Positions 33,879 to 44,193 of a DNA stretch of 64,000 bases are shown here, one piece after another. The notes under the pieces are model-generated. The model was not told the origin of the DNA. It saw nothing but the letters and a program-made list of their open reading frames with translations, and made no database searches. Made by a program: the position numbers and the translations under genes. Position 1 is the stretch's first letter. Every line of letters starts with the position of its first letter. This DNA comes from Takakia lepidozioides (taxonomy: Eukaryota; Streptophyta; Takakiopsida; Takakiales; Takakiaceae), in NCBI GenBank assembly GCA_030704615.1, contig CM060731.1, positions 49,563,241 to 49,627,240 on the forward strand, read 5' to 3'.

Positions 33879-36800
33879 TTACTGTTTCCGAGTAGCAAAC
33901 CTTTGTGAGTGAGCACCCTGTTGACGTTGAGAGTTTCGTGGCGGACGGTGTGTACGAGCCCGAGGTCTGTCTCTGGTTGACGGAGATGGTTGATCACTAC
34001 CTGGATAAGTGAGGCCCTCTGGAGGCTGATATCGAGGTAACCTTTCCGGCATAGGAGACCCCCGTCGCTTCTTTTCTGCCATCTGAATTGCATAGTCTTC
34101 TCCCATGTCAAAAGAATTCTGTGAAGAAACAGTTGTATCAGAATCCTCATCACCTCTCAGATGTTTTAATTTTTGAACCTTTTGTGGAATCATCTGGGGC
34201 ATACAATGCTGTCCTACCATGTCTGGAAGTTTGCATTTTACAACTTGGTGTAACCGCTGAACAGCAAAATTGGTGTAGACACTGAGCTCCTTGTCTGTCC
34301 AGGTGAGTGGGGTACCAATTACTAGTGCAGCGTGCAAGTACTTCCATGCCACATGTCCCTTATAGAAAATGTCATCAAGTCCGAATTTCTGTGTTGACAA
34401 ATGGTTGCAGGCTGCTTGAAACCATGAACGAATTTGAGAATCCTTTTGCATCATAACTTTTGGGTCATATAGGTACATATGAGGTAGCACTGAAGGTAAT
34501 ACCCAATGATCTCCACTGGAATAACTTTGAAAGCGTGTTTGCATCTTTTGTTGCTCAATGTGGTAACGTACCAGAAAACAAGCAGCGTAGTATAGCCCGC
34601 ACCCCATGACAATACTTGCTATCTCCTTGGTCTTGGTATAAATGAGTCCATGTACAACCTGGAAAGCAACCAATTCCCTCAACATGGTACCTGCCTCGTG
34701 CCAGTATTGTGCAAAGTGATGATCTTCAATATGTCGATTGTTTGGAAGAACTTTAGTCCTAGTTGCCACTGGCAGCCAAATACGCATGATTTGGTAGTAA
34801 TGTGCAAATGACTGCGGAGGACTAAATTCTTTCCAAGCCAAATCCAACATGATGGGAATTTGGTTGAAGGGCATAAGCATAGCCCTGCTGTACTCCCTTG
34901 CTGCTGGAGTTTTAGGTGGGTTAAAAGTGGCATTGCCCCATACCTCCGGCTGTGGTGGCTGTGGTGTGGTTGTAGTAACCACAGGTTCAGCTACTGGTAC
35001 ACTGACCTGTTGTGGTGGTGGTGGTACTGGCTCCTGTATCATTGGCATCTCCTGCACCTCCTGTGAAGACTGAAAAGCCAGAGTTCTGGCTTGTAAATAA
35101 GAAGCCATTAGCTGTTCCTGAGGGATATAGACTCTTTGGTCGATGTTTGAAGTGAGGTCTTCCACTTGAGTCTGGAGTCCGTCTACATCCTCTTGTAACT
35201 CTGCTATCCTACTATAGACATTGTCTATAGTAGTTGTGGCAATGTTCTGCACCTGCAGTCTGAGCTCATTCATCTCGCTTTGGGTGAGCTTCCGTGGGCT
35301 TTTGCCCTCTGCTGGCCCTTGTGCTAACCAGACCTGCATAAGGCTGTTATCCACCAAGCTGCTTGTGGTTCCCCTGAGAGTTTGCTCTTCTCTTAGCTTG
35401 TACAATTCCAACTGCTGTTGTAAAGCCTCCATGCGCTTCGCCTGTGGCTCAACCAATTGCGCATAGGCAGCAAGTAGATTATTGGCTTCCTTCCAAGCCT
35501 TGTTACTGACCGCGATTTCATTTCTATTGGCCACGATGATTTGTTGCAACTCCACGATGTGTTTCTCTTGATCAGCTTCTATCTGCCTGTATTGCTTGAA
35601 AGTATCTTCATTGCGACAGATTGTATTCTTCATATCGACAATGAGCTTCATTTGCTCAACATTCTCTTCTTCTGCCTTCGTACATTTTTCCGCTTGACTG
35701 TTTATTTCTTTTGTTGATTGGTCAAGCATAGTTGTAAATGTAGCACATTGTATCGCCATCCTGTTATGCACTGTCTGCAACTCCGTATGTAGTGCATTCA
35801 GTTCTTGCAACTTGCTTTCATGCTGCACCTGCATTTGGTATAGCTGTTGTTTATGTGCTTCGTGCAACTGGTCTTGCGCGAGGCCTGCCTCAATCAATTG
35901 TTGCTTGGCCAATTGCAAAGCCATTTCTGTATTGCCCAAGTCCTGCTTCATCTTGAGAGTGACTTCTTCATCGACCTTGTTTGCACACTCAGTGGCAAGT
36001 CGAGCCTCAAACTCCTTCCTGAGTTCCTCTTTCAAGGCTGTCAATTGGGTAATTGGAACATGGGATTTGACATAAGTCCCCAACAAATTAAGTGTCCTGC
36101 CTATGGAACTCATCAGCATTGCCTGTTGAGGGTCATCATGGTGAGGTTGCTGCTGTTCCTCCTGATCTTCAACAGTATGATGTCTCACTAACCATTCAGG
36201 CCATTGTCCCACCGGATTTTCTTCTTGAACTACTTCATCTATCACCGGTGCTACAGTGTCATGACCTTCCGCCTGTGGTACCAGTGTGTGTATTATATGC
36301 ACCTCAGGATTTCCCTTGGGCAACTGTTGCACCTCTGGGATTTCTGTCTTCTTGACCAGACCAGAATATTCATAGAGAAGGTCCCCTTTCTCTATTTCTG
36401 CCACTATCTGTTCTGTAGTTGGAATATCTATCCCTTCACTTTCCAAATCAATTATTTCGGGTTGAGCTGCATGGATAACTTGTGACCTTGTGACAAGTCG
36501 TTCAAGTGGCTGTGTTGGCTGTGATGCAGAAGTAACTTCCTCCTCCCTCTCTGAAGGTCCTGCTTCCAGTAATAGCATTTGTCTGTGCTGCTGTGCCCCT
36601 TCCTGGCCATGAGCTTGGGAAACATTATCATGCGGAATCCGTGAAGCCAGTGGATCCGCCATTACAGTCTTTCCCCTTCTCTGCCTCTTAGTCTCGGGTT
36701 GTGCTGCTAGCCCACCCTCACTGTGTGAAGAGCCTTGCTCTTCCATTGCAGTTGTTTCTGGCTCAAACACTCCCATTTCCTTCCTTTCTTGTGCATTAAG

Positions 36801-37355
36801 TATGCCAGAATTCAGGATTATTTGAGCAATGATTGGGCCAGACACAATGATAGGAGACTTTGCGGTAGTACCTTGTAATCTTTTCATCTCCTCTACTAGT
36901 GCGTTGTACATTATGTCCGCCCATTGTACCTCTTGTCCCTTCAGGCCTTTGAGTATTTCCTCTGTGAAGGATCTACTCAAATATTGTTGGTTCTGCTTCA
37001 GGGCAATCAGAACGTTCAATACCTGGCCTATCTCTTTTAACCCTGGGTACACAGCTTTGGTACAAGCATAACCCTGAGTTTTAAAGAAACTCCCTTCTTG
37101 GAATAAGTCCCCTATTTGCAGTCTTGCCCTGTGTTCCTCCACATGCACCTGACCTGCTGGCAATCGAAACAATTGCTGGAGGTATAGGGGAGTAATCATT
37201 AATTCAACTCCCTTCACCGTTGTTGTTCCTGTCCTTGGCTCAAAGTTCTGCAAAAATTGTAACATGTACTGTCTATGGTGTAGTGTCCAATCCAGGCTTT
37301 GCAATCCTTCCAATCTCAACTCCTCCAGTATCTTTATCGCCTGTGGGGTAGCCAT
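33879..37355 (-). CDS. Extra 1158-codon ORF after integrase, element A
   Basis: Intact ORF starting about 4 bases after the integrase stop and ending just before the polypurine tract, in the place where env-like ORFs lie. N-terminal residues 1-180 resemble the gag-like domain of plant retroelement accessory proteins (FLQNFEPRTG..VKGVELMITPLYLQQLF). Residues 200-430 are acidic and disordered. Residues about 440-720 form a long coiled coil (rich in Q, E, L). The C-terminal 300 residues are globular (AWKEFSPPQSFAHYYQIMRI, IASIVMGCGLYYAACFLVRY). I see no signal peptide or clear transmembrane segment, so an envelope is unlikely. It is probably structural or targeting; function is unknown. Confidence 0.85.
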   Translation of the reverse strand: MATPQAIKILEELRLEGLQSLDWTLHHRQYMLQFLQNFEPRTGTTTVKGVELMITPLYLQQLFRLPAGQVHVEEHRARLQIGDLFQEGSFFKTQGYACTKAVYPGLKEIGQVLNVLIALKQNQQYLSRSFTEEILKGLKGQEVQWADIMYNALVEEMKRLQGTTAKSPIIVSGPIIAQIILNSGILNAQERKEMGVFEPETTAMEEQGSSHSEGGLAAQPETKRQRRGKTVMADPLASRIPHDNVSQAHGQEGAQQHRQMLLLEAGPSEREEEVTSASQPTQPLERLVTRSQVIHAAQPEIIDLESEGIDIPTTEQIVAEIEKGDLLYEYSGLVKKTEIPEVQQLPKGNPEVHIIHTLVPQAEGHDTVAPVIDEVVQEENPVGQWPEWLVRHHTVEDQEEQQQPHHDDPQQAMLMSSIGRTLNLLGTYVKSHVPITQLTALKEELRKEFEARLATECANKVDEEVTLKMKQDLGNTEMALQLAKQQLIEAGLAQDQLHEAHKQQLYQMQVQHESKLQELNALHTELQTVHNRMAIQCATFTTMLDQSTKEINSQAEKCTKAEEENVEQMKLIVDMKNTICRNEDTFKQYRQIEADQEKHIVELQQIIVANRNEIAVSNKAWKEANNLLAAYAQLVEPQAKRMEALQQQLELYKLREEQTLRGTTSSLVDNSLMQVWLAQGPAEGKSPRKLTQSEMNELRLQVQNIATTTIDNVYSRIAELQEDVDGLQTQVEDLTSNIDQRVYIPQEQLMASYLQARTLAFQSSQEVQEMPMIQEPVPPPPQQVSVPVAEPVVTTTTPQPPQPEVWGNATFNPPKTPAAREYSRAMLMPFNQIPIMLDLAWKEFSPPQSFAHYYQIMRIWLPVATRTKVLPNNRHIEDHHFAQYWHEAGTMLRELVAFQVVHGLIYTKTKEIASIVMGCGLYYAACFLVRYHIEQQKMQTRFQSYSSGDHWVLPSVLPHMYLYDPKVMMQKDSQIRSWFQAACNHLSTQKFGLDDIFYKGHVAWKYLHAALVIGTPLTWTDKELSVYTNFAVQRLHQVVKCKLPDMVGQHCMPQMIPQKVQKLKHLRGDEDSDTTVSSQNSFDMGEDYAIQMAEKKRRGSPMPERLPRYQPPEGLTYPGSDQPSPSTRDRPRARTHRPPRNSQRQQGAHSQRFATRKQ

Positions 37356-37358
37356 CGT

Positions 37359-39455
37359 TTATTTCTGCAGAATTGTGGTGCTCTTCACCCTGATTTCCTC
37401 CATTCCTCTCACTCTCTTCATTTTAGACTCACAGAACTGCTTTGGCTGTAACAACTGCAGGAATGCCTGTAGTGCACAAAGCATAAACGTATGGTTGCCG
37501 CAGAAAGCTATGGGTAATTTCTTGTAAGCCTGCGGGGCTTGCAAGCATTGCTCAAGAGAAAAGCTCTGCTTTGTCTTTTCGTGTCTATGCCACTGCGTAA
37601 GTAATATTGCGAGCGTATAGTCTGTTAGTTCCTCCATAGTTTCCAAGTTATAGCATTTATGGCCCGTCCTGTCGAGACGCCCGTTACTTAGAACGACGCC
37701 GCCTCTTGCGCTCAATTTCCCTCTATTTTCTTGATCCTTTCTCTGGTTTTCTATTGGCTGTATCTGCTGTGACTGGATTTTAAATTTTATCTTCTTTAGT
37801 GGACTTTCCCTCTTGGATAGTCCACTAGGATCACACATGTGACAAGAATTCGGCTTTTCTGTACTTGCCGTTCGTTCCGTTTCTCTTTTTCCGTACTCAT
37901 TAATGGGCCTGGCTTTCATCCCTTTTGACGGCCGTTCTTGTCTTCTTTCTTTTTGACACCTGTCCTTGCACTTCATTGTCTGCTGTGTGTCGCGCCCTGA
38001 CCTCCACGTGTCTATTTTTAAAGTAATTTCCGTTTCCTCTTCCGTCATCCATTTTCCTGAAGTTATTATGTGTCCACTTGTCACTGATTCTATGGATGGT
38101 ATAACTTTAGTAGGCTGTGTTGAGCTGTGACAGGCTGTGTCATACTGTGTTACACTGTGATAGGCTGTGATGCACTGTGGTAAGCTGTGATAGGCTGTGA
38201 CACGCTGTGGTAGGTTGTTATAGGTTGTGTTGCGCCGTGCTGGGCTGTGATAGGCTGTGTTGCGCCTTGCTGGGCTGTGATAGGCTGTGTCACGTCGTGA
38301 TGGGCTGTGATAGGCTGTGTCACGTCGTGATGGGCTGTGATAGGCTGTGTCACGTTTGTTTTGCCCACCCTGGTCGTATATGCTGGGCCTAGCAACAAGT
38401 GTTCCATACTCCGTTCGTAACACTGGTGCAGCCCGTGACTGTTCTTGCGGTTCTATATGCAAATCATGTTGCAGGGGTTTGTCATGGATACCACTGTACC
38501 CCTTCAACTTATTTGCATTGACTCTTCCCAGCATTTCTTTGTTAATGGTTTGTAACATGGCGGTGTTGTTATCATACATCTTTTGTATGACATAAGGTCC
38601 TTTCCATGGTGATTTAAGCTTAGAAGCTTGAATCTTTCCTTTCTTCTGCAACCATAGAACCAAATCCCCCGTCTTAAAAGTCTTTATCTTGCCTTCATCA
38701 AACTGTTCCTTTCGCTTCATCTGAATTCTGGTCATATTATCAGCTGCATCAGCACGTACTTCTTCCACATGGTATAATTCATGTTTCCTGACCTTGATGG
38801 AGTTTTGCAATTCCATTCTTTTTCCCCACTCCGTTCTCATGGTAGGTAACAGGAATTCCACTGGAAGTAAGGCTTCCATACCATAAACTAATTGGAATGG
38901 TGTATACTTAGTGGTGACTTTATATGAAGTCCTGTATGACCATAAAGCTGTCAGCAGCTTTGTATCCCAATCCGTTCTGTTTGCATTGACTATCTTAGCC
39001 AAGATAGTACATAGTATTTTGTTGGTAGCCTCTGCCTGCCCATTACCCTGCGGGTAATATGTTGTACTCTTTCTATGCACAATCATAAACTCTTTAGTCA
39101 ACAACTCAATGGTCTCATTCATGAAGTGACTTCCTTGATCACTGATAAATTCTAAGGGACAGCCAAATCGTGTAAGTATGTTCTCATACAGGAACCTTGC
39201 TGTGGACTTGGCTGTGTTGTCCCTCAAAGCTTTAGCTTCCACCCACTTTGTAGTATAATCAGTGGCTGTAATTATGTACCTGTTTCGTGTATTCTTGGAT
39301 GGTGGATTAATTGGTCCAACAAAGTCTAGTCCCCATTTCTGAAATGGTTCCGTAGGCATTGTAGGATGCAAAGCCATCCTTCCAGATCTCTGCAAAGGTC
39401 CTAGCCTCTGACATTCATCACACTTCTGACAATACTCGTGTACATCTTTGAACAA
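37359..39455 (-). CDS. Integrase with repeat-bearing C-terminal tail, element A
   Basis: Open for 698 codons. The zinc-finger end CQKCDECQRLG is followed by the DDE core: Asp in WGLDFVGP, Asp in FISDQGSHF, Glu in GNGQAEATNK, then YTPFQLVYGMEALLPVE. The C-terminal domain reads LVLWLQKKGKIQASKLKSPWKGPYVI. Beyond about residue 365 follows a tail not found in standard Gypsy integrases: about ten copies of a ten-residue unit (DTAYHSPSRR-like; 38350-38105), then a charged stretch and a Cys/Leu-rich end. Its N-terminus overlaps the RNase H frame by about 55 bp, so a frameshift joins them. No chromodomain. Confidence 0.9.
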   Translation of the reverse strand: MFKDVHEYCQKCDECQRLGPLQRSGRMALHPTMPTEPFQKWGLDFVGPINPPSKNTRNRYIITATDYTTKWVEAKALRDNTAKSTARFLYENILTRFGCPLEFISDQGSHFMNETIELLTKEFMIVHRKSTTYYPQGNGQAEATNKILCTILAKIVNANRTDWDTKLLTALWSYRTSYKVTTKYTPFQLVYGMEALLPVEFLLPTMRTEWGKRMELQNSIKVRKHELYHVEEVRADAADNMTRIQMKRKEQFDEGKIKTFKTGDLVLWLQKKGKIQASKLKSPWKGPYVIQKMYDNNTAMLQTINKEMLGRVNANKLKGYSGIHDKPLQHDLHIEPQEQSRAAPVLRTEYGTLVARPSIYDQGGQNKRDTAYHSPSRRDTAYHSPSRRDTAYHSPARRNTAYHSPARRNTTYNNLPQRVTAYHSLPQCITAYHSVTQYDTACHSSTQPTKVIPSIESVTSGHIITSGKWMTEEETEITLKIDTWRSGRDTQQTMKCKDRCQKERRQERPSKGMKARPINEYGKRETERTASTEKPNSCHMCDPSGLSKRESPLKKIKFKIQSQQIQPIENQRKDQENRGKLSARGGVVLSNGRLDRTGHKCYNLETMEELTDYTLAILLTQWHRHEKTKQSFSLEQCLQAPQAYKKLPIAFCGNHTFMLCALQAFLQLLQPKQFCESKMKRVRGMEEIRVKSTTILQK

Positions 39456-40402
39456 AGTAGGCCACCAGTATCCTGGAGTAGTATCTTTCTACTGGTAGTC
39501 TCTTCTCCAAAATGACCTCCAGCCACTCCTTTATGAACTTCCTCCAAGACTTTATTTACTTCATGGTGGTACAAGCATCGTTTTAGTACTCCATCAGGTC
39601 CTAACTTATACATTCTGCTTCCTACCATAGTATAAGGTAAAGCTTTGATAGCAATTCTCTTCCTCTGCTCCTTACCATAACTAGGTGGGCACTGACCATG
39701 AGCAAGGTAGTATCTGATTGGCCACTGCCAATCTAACCATTCATCTGCACTTCCTTGAACCTCTATTACAAATAAACTCGCATCAGGTAACTGATCGTCC
39801 ACTCCTGTGGCGGCCTCTCCTGTTGTTAGTCGTGACAAATGATCTGCCACAAGATGCAAACGGCCAGGCTTGTAAATAACCTCGAACTCAAACTCATGCA
39901 AGATTATTAACCACCTCGCTATCCTTCCACTTATCAAAGGTTTGTTCACCAGATATATCAGAGCCTGGTGATCCACATAAAACATAAACTTTCTTCCCAA
40001 TAGGTAATGCCTGAATTTCTTGACTGCATAAATCATTGCCAATGCTTCTCTTTCCGTTGTACTATAGTTCCTCTCAGCACTGTTCATCAATCGGCTAGCA
40101 TAGTACACAGGTGAATCTATATTCCCTGTAACATTCTGGGCTAACACCGCACCCAACGCTTCTCCTGATGCATCGCAGTGAACATGAAATACTACATGCC
40201 AGTGGGGGTTAATCAGCACAGGTGTAGTTGTTACTGACAGTGTAAGTTCCTCAAACGCCTGTTGACATTCAGCTGTCCAGGCAAACACTGCATCTTTCTT
40301 CAGAAGTTTGCTCAATGGTGCTGCTATTTGTGCATACCTTTTGACAAATCTTCTGTAATAACTGGTTTGCCCAAGGAATCTTCGTAGACTTTTAACATTC
40401 AC
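39401..40402 (-). CDS. RT thumb and RNase H, element A
   Basis: Starts at the RT-RNase H connection (LRRFLGQTSYYRRFV) and contains the RNase H fold: FHVHCDASGEALGAVL, VYYASRLMNSAERNYSTTEREAL, FYVDHQALIYL and the final HLVADHLSRL. A frameshift near 40400-40540 separates it from the RT palm upstream. The integrase zinc-finger His region follows (HHEVNKVLEEVHKG). Confidence 0.9.
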   Translation of the reverse strand: MNVKSLRRFLGQTSYYRRFVKRYAQIAAPLSKLLKKDAVFAWTAECQQAFEELTLSVTTTPVLINPHWHVVFHVHCDASGEALGAVLAQNVTGNIDSPVYYASRLMNSAERNYSTTEREALAMIYAVKKFRHYLLGRKFMFYVDHQALIYLVNKPLISGRIARWLIILHEFEFEVIYKPGRLHLVADHLSRLTTGEAATGVDDQLPDASLFVIEVQGSADEWLDWQWPIRYYLAHGQCPPSYGKEQRKRIAIKALPYTMVGSRMYKLGPDGVLKRCLYHHEVNKVLEEVHKGVAGGHFGEETTSRKILLQDTGGLLCSKMYTSIVRSVMNVRG

Positions 40403-40535
40403 TGGGGGTGGAGAGGCTTTAATGGACTTGTCTTCCTGGGATCCACAAGGAGTCCCTTCTTACACACAATGTGTCCCAGAAGTACCCCTGAGTTCACACA
40501 GAAAGTACACTTCTCTGGATTCAGGCCCAGACCTC

Positions 40536-42527
40536 TCATCTGCATCTGGCCAAACATAACTCCAATTTATGCAAGTGCTCACTCTTAGAGCTGTACACAC
40601 TGAAATCATCCAAGAATACCTGCATGAAATCATCCAGATACTCATGAAAAGATTCACTTATCACTCTCTGAAAGGTCGCTGGTGCATTACAAAGTCCAAA
40701 GGGCATGACTTTGTATGCATAAGCCCCCCAGTCTGTGATGAAAGCTGTTTTCCCTTGGTCTTCTTCTGCCACTTGCACTTGATTATAACCACTGAAGCCA
40801 TCCATGAATGAGTACATCTCATGGCCTGCCACAGTGTCTAATACTGCTTCTGTGAATGGCAAAGGGAAAGGATCTTTCTTCGTACAAGCATTCAGCTTCT
40901 TATAGTTTACACATACTCTTAGTTTGCCATTCTTCTTGGGAACTATAACAATGGGTGACAACCAAGTTGTATACTCTATTGGGTATATAAACTTAGCCTC
41001 AGCCAACTTCTTTATCTCTTCTCCAACCTTCTGTGCGTAGTTGGGATTCATTCTATACCTCGCCTGCTTGATTGGTACTGACCCTGGTTCCAGTTCAATC
41101 TTATGCTGACAGACTTCAGGTGGTATCCCTTTTAGATCCTCATAGCTCCAAGCAAATACATCTCTGTATTTGATGAACAAGCTTTTAGCTTCTTCGAAGA
41201 ATTCCGGCTCCAAATCAGCTCCCACTTTCACCATCCTCGGTTCCTCCTGAGTTCCCACATTTACTTCTCTCACCTGCTCATCAGCTGTGATTGTCCAACC
41301 AGTCACCACTTCATCCTGTAAGCTCACAGTGGCTGGTTCTTCTAGGATTTCTATTTCTCCTTCTCTCTCTTCATAGAAATGTGATGGGTAAATGCTAGTT
41401 TCCTCTTCAGTTGGTGTTGCTGTCACTACACCACAGCAGATACCTCTCAAACAACTTAGGCTTTCCAGCCGCATCTCCGCAACCTGCTCCCACTCTGGGT
41501 GTGCAGCAAATAGGGTAGCTTCCTGCTCCTCATCTAGTCCTCCTCTCCAGTCATACTCTCTGACTCCTCGAGGTCTTCTTGTAGCAGGTAATCTACTAGA
41601 TTTCTTTGTGGTAATTTGTATCTCGTGTATCCCATTATGCACGGTTAATAACTGAGAATTCCAGTCATGGAATACCATGGCCTGTTTCAGCCACGGACGT
41701 CCCAATAATAAGGAGTAAGCCTCCATGACTTCATGCATTTTTAATACAGTTACTGTGATCATAAAGATCATTTTCTGTATCTGTATCTTAACTCCTCTTA
41801 TTAATCCCAATGGCTGCACACTTCTTTGATCTGCCATTGTTACTGTAAATGGGGCTGGTTTCATGTTACTTAGACCAAGCTTCTTCCTTAATTGGTCTGT
41901 CATGATATTTACTCCAGAACCACCATCTATCATTACATCAGTTAGTTCTGTGCTTCCAATTCTCAATTGGATTACTGGCATAGAATCATCAAAGTCCATG
42001 ACTGGTTCTCGCCCTTCCGGCTTCACATTATAACTGGTCACCTTGCTGTTCAGGTCTGTGTTTCCTGTCTCTTGGGCAATTCGATTGATTGCCTGATACA
42101 GCCTGTGCCTACAATAAGGTGCCACAGCTAATAGCTGTCCAATGGTAATTTCTGCTTTGGTCTGACATATTACTGCAGCCAAAGTCTCTTCATTACTTTG
42201 CATGTCTGCATCTTTTTTTTTCCTTTCTTCCTCACTCCCTTCTTTTTCTCCATCCGAATCAGAGGAATCTGCCACAGGAATATCAGTACTCTTTTGCATT
42301 TCCCTTATAGTATCTGCCACTTCCTTGTGCAGTTCCTTCTCATCTTTCCAAGTCTCTTCATCTTCAGGCATATCATTGCCACTTCCAGTCTCATCTTCTT
42401 CCTCTTCTACTGGAGGTATTAGTTTGGCTTTACTTCTTGTTACTATCATTGTACTTACTTCTGATACAACACATGGCCTAACCATGTGAGCTGCCACCAC
42501 TGGGCCCTCATTCACAGGAGCTCTCAT
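40536..42527 (-). CDS. Gag end, protease and reverse transcriptase, element A
   Basis: Frame of 663 codons. After an acidic linker, protease appears at about residues 160-290 (IPV..LRIGSTELTDVMIDGGSGVNIM; YSLLLGRPWLKQA). RT follows: YRDVFAWSYEDLKGIP, YRMNPNYAQKVGEEIKKL, LSPIVIVPKKNGKLRVCVNY, MDGFSGYNQV, PFGLCNAPATFQR and the active-site VFLDDFS. The frame ends at 40536 by frameshift. Upstream, two stops (in the zinc knuckle and just before this frame) separate it from gag; in element F the same region is one frame. Confidence 0.9.
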   Translation of the reverse strand: MRAPVNEGPVVAAHMVRPCVVSEVSTMIVTRSKAKLIPPVEEEEDETGSGNDMPEDEETWKDEKELHKEVADTIREMQKSTDIPVADSSDSDGEKEGSEEERKKKDADMQSNEETLAAVICQTKAEITIGQLLAVAPYCRHRLYQAINRIAQETGNTDLNSKVTSYNVKPEGREPVMDFDDSMPVIQLRIGSTELTDVMIDGGSGVNIMTDQLRKKLGLSNMKPAPFTVTMADQRSVQPLGLIRGVKIQIQKMIFMITVTVLKMHEVMEAYSLLLGRPWLKQAMVFHDWNSQLLTVHNGIHEIQITTKKSSRLPATRRPRGVREYDWRGGLDEEQEATLFAAHPEWEQVAEMRLESLSCLRGICCGVVTATPTEEETSIYPSHFYEEREGEIEILEEPATVSLQDEVVTGWTITADEQVREVNVGTQEEPRMVKVGADLEPEFFEEAKSLFIKYRDVFAWSYEDLKGIPPEVCQHKIELEPGSVPIKQARYRMNPNYAQKVGEEIKKLAEAKFIYPIEYTTWLSPIVIVPKKNGKLRVCVNYKKLNACTKKDPFPLPFTEAVLDTVAGHEMYSFMDGFSGYNQVQVAEEDQGKTAFITDWGAYAYKVMPFGLCNAPATFQRVISESFHEYLDDFMQVFLDDFSVYSSKSEHLHKLELCLARCR

Positions 42528-42587
42528 CTCATTCTGGTGTCTTATCTAGAATGAACAGGCTGCCTTGCGATGTCCTGGCTGATTACA

Positions 42588-44171
42588 CTAGTAACATAGC
42601 TCTTCACCATTGGGTCCTCGCCCTTGGTCTGTTCTTGGATTATTTCTATAATCCTGATTCCCGGGCTGGTAATTCCCCCTTGGATTACCCTGATAGTTGC
42701 CTCTGGAATTTCCTTGGTAATTCCCTCTTGAATTACCTCTCCCTTCCATGCCATTGTTATAACCACCAGACCTACCATAGTGGTCCTGATCATTGTTTCT
42801 TCTTGGCTGGGGTTGCACCTGATGCACCCTTACTTGCCTAGGTTCTCTTGCAGCTGTCCTTCTGTTGTAGTAACAATTCTCAGTAGAATGGTTATCCATT
42901 TTACAGATAGTACAGTGTTTCTCCTTCATGTGGCATTCTGTGGTGGTATGGCCTTCATTCTGGCACTTTGCACACCATACACCCTTCCTCCAATGTGTTG
43001 CAGCCTCTGTGGCATACTTCTTCAAGATTTCTTCCAATTTTTTTTCATAGTTATCCCTCTTCAACTTCTCCTTTCTCTTACTCTTTCTTTTTAGTTCTTG
43101 CTCTTCTTCTTCATCTGACTCATCCTCAGAGTCCTCATCTTCTTTTTTCTCTCTCCTGAGCATTCCCAATTGCTCAATTCTGTTCGCAGTTTCAAATGCC
43201 TCCTCCACTGTGTTATGGGGTAACATATCCACTTTCTTTTGCAACTCTGGTCTTAATCCACTCACAAACCAAGTCTTCTGTAAACCGGGCGCTAGTACTG
43301 CAGCCAGCTTTTTCATCATCAATTCCATCTTCTCCATATACTCTTCAACAGTTTCATGCTTCTTCTGCTTCAGCTGTTGTAAACTTCCATACACTTCATC
43401 CTCAGTTTTACTTGTCCTGAACCTATTTCGAAATGCTGTATTCAAGCCATTCCAGGTTAGGAAATGATTATCAGGGAATCTTGCATACCATTCACTTGCT
43501 TTCTTGATAAGTGAACAAGGAAACAGTCTCATCTTGGCATCATCGCCATTCTCATTGTTCACTATACACATGTGCTCAAATTGGCTAATGTGTACATCGG
43601 GATCCCCTTTTCCTGAATATATTGGAAAGGGTGGTTTTGCCCGTGTTGGTTGTAACGCCATCTGTGGCCCTACCTTCTGCCCACTGACAGGTGCTGGCAC
43701 CCTTGCTGGTGCTGGTCCCTCTGGACCTGTTGTTTTTGTGGTGGATCTTCCACCAAGTGGTGGCCCTTGAGCACTCCTTGCTTCTGGTCCCACGATATTC
43801 CCAGTATTCCCAGTATTCACAGTATTCAGTTGCACTACTGGAGTTCCTGCTTTTGGTGTTCCATGCCAACTCTTATCAAAGATTTCTGTCAAGTCTTTTA
43901 TCCAAGGATGTACCTCAGATCTTTCACCTCGTGATTGATCTTCTTCCTGTACCAATTCCCTTAATCTTTCTTGCAAAGAAACAGAAGGAGTGGCATCCAA
44001 CTCTAGTTCTTCCGGTATAGGTGATGCACTCTTTGATCTTGATGGTGTGAGAGGTCCAGATGATTCCCCTATGTCTATTCCTCTCTCCCAAAGATATGGA
44101 TAATTAGCTTTCAGATAGCTTTCTCTTTTTGCTGAATATCTCTGTCGTCTAGCTTCTCTTTCATCACTCAT
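42588..44171 (-). CDS. Gag, element A
   Basis: 527 codons. Core: KPPFPIYSGKGDPDVHISQF, CSLIKKASEWYARFPDNHFL, LKQKKHETVEEYMEKMELMM. Then an acidic/Lys-rich stretch and Cys/His knuckles (CAKCQNEGHTTTECH; CTICKMDNHSTENC), followed by Gly/Asn/Arg-rich NYQGN repeats. It ends at a TAG inside the third knuckle (CY, stop, CNQPGH), where element F has a Tyr codon. Compared with F it lacks about 90 residues of the acidic/Gly-rich linker before the core. Confidence 0.9.
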   Translation of the reverse strand: MSDEREARRQRYSAKRESYLKANYPYLWERGIDIGESSGPLTPSRSKSASPIPEELELDATPSVSLQERLRELVQEEDQSRGERSEVHPWIKDLTEIFDKSWHGTPKAGTPVVQLNTVNTGNTGNIVGPEARSAQGPPLGGRSTTKTTGPEGPAPARVPAPVSGQKVGPQMALQPTRAKPPFPIYSGKGDPDVHISQFEHMCIVNNENGDDAKMRLFPCSLIKKASEWYARFPDNHFLTWNGLNTAFRNRFRTSKTEDEVYGSLQQLKQKKHETVEEYMEKMELMMKKLAAVLAPGLQKTWFVSGLRPELQKKVDMLPHNTVEEAFETANRIEQLGMLRREKKEDEDSEDESDEEEEQELKRKSKRKEKLKRDNYEKKLEEILKKYATEAATHWRKGVWCAKCQNEGHTTTECHMKEKHCTICKMDNHSTENCYYNRRTAAREPRQVRVHQVQPQPRRNNDQDHYGRSGGYNNGMEGRGNSRGNYQGNSRGNYQGNPRGNYQPGNQDYRNNPRTDQGRGPNGEELCY

Positions 44172-44193
44172 GTCCCATGTCTTTCATTTCTTT

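Noticed and set aside
33879-37355. Envelope glycoprotein
   Set aside because: Position fits, but there is no signal peptide, no convincing transmembrane anchor and no cysteine pattern; the long coiled coil and gag-like start fit another role.
43210-43467. Cys/Phe/Ser-rich plus-strand ORFs within element A
   Set aside because: Antisense shadows of the gag and RT frames; equivalent antisense ORFs occur in element F.
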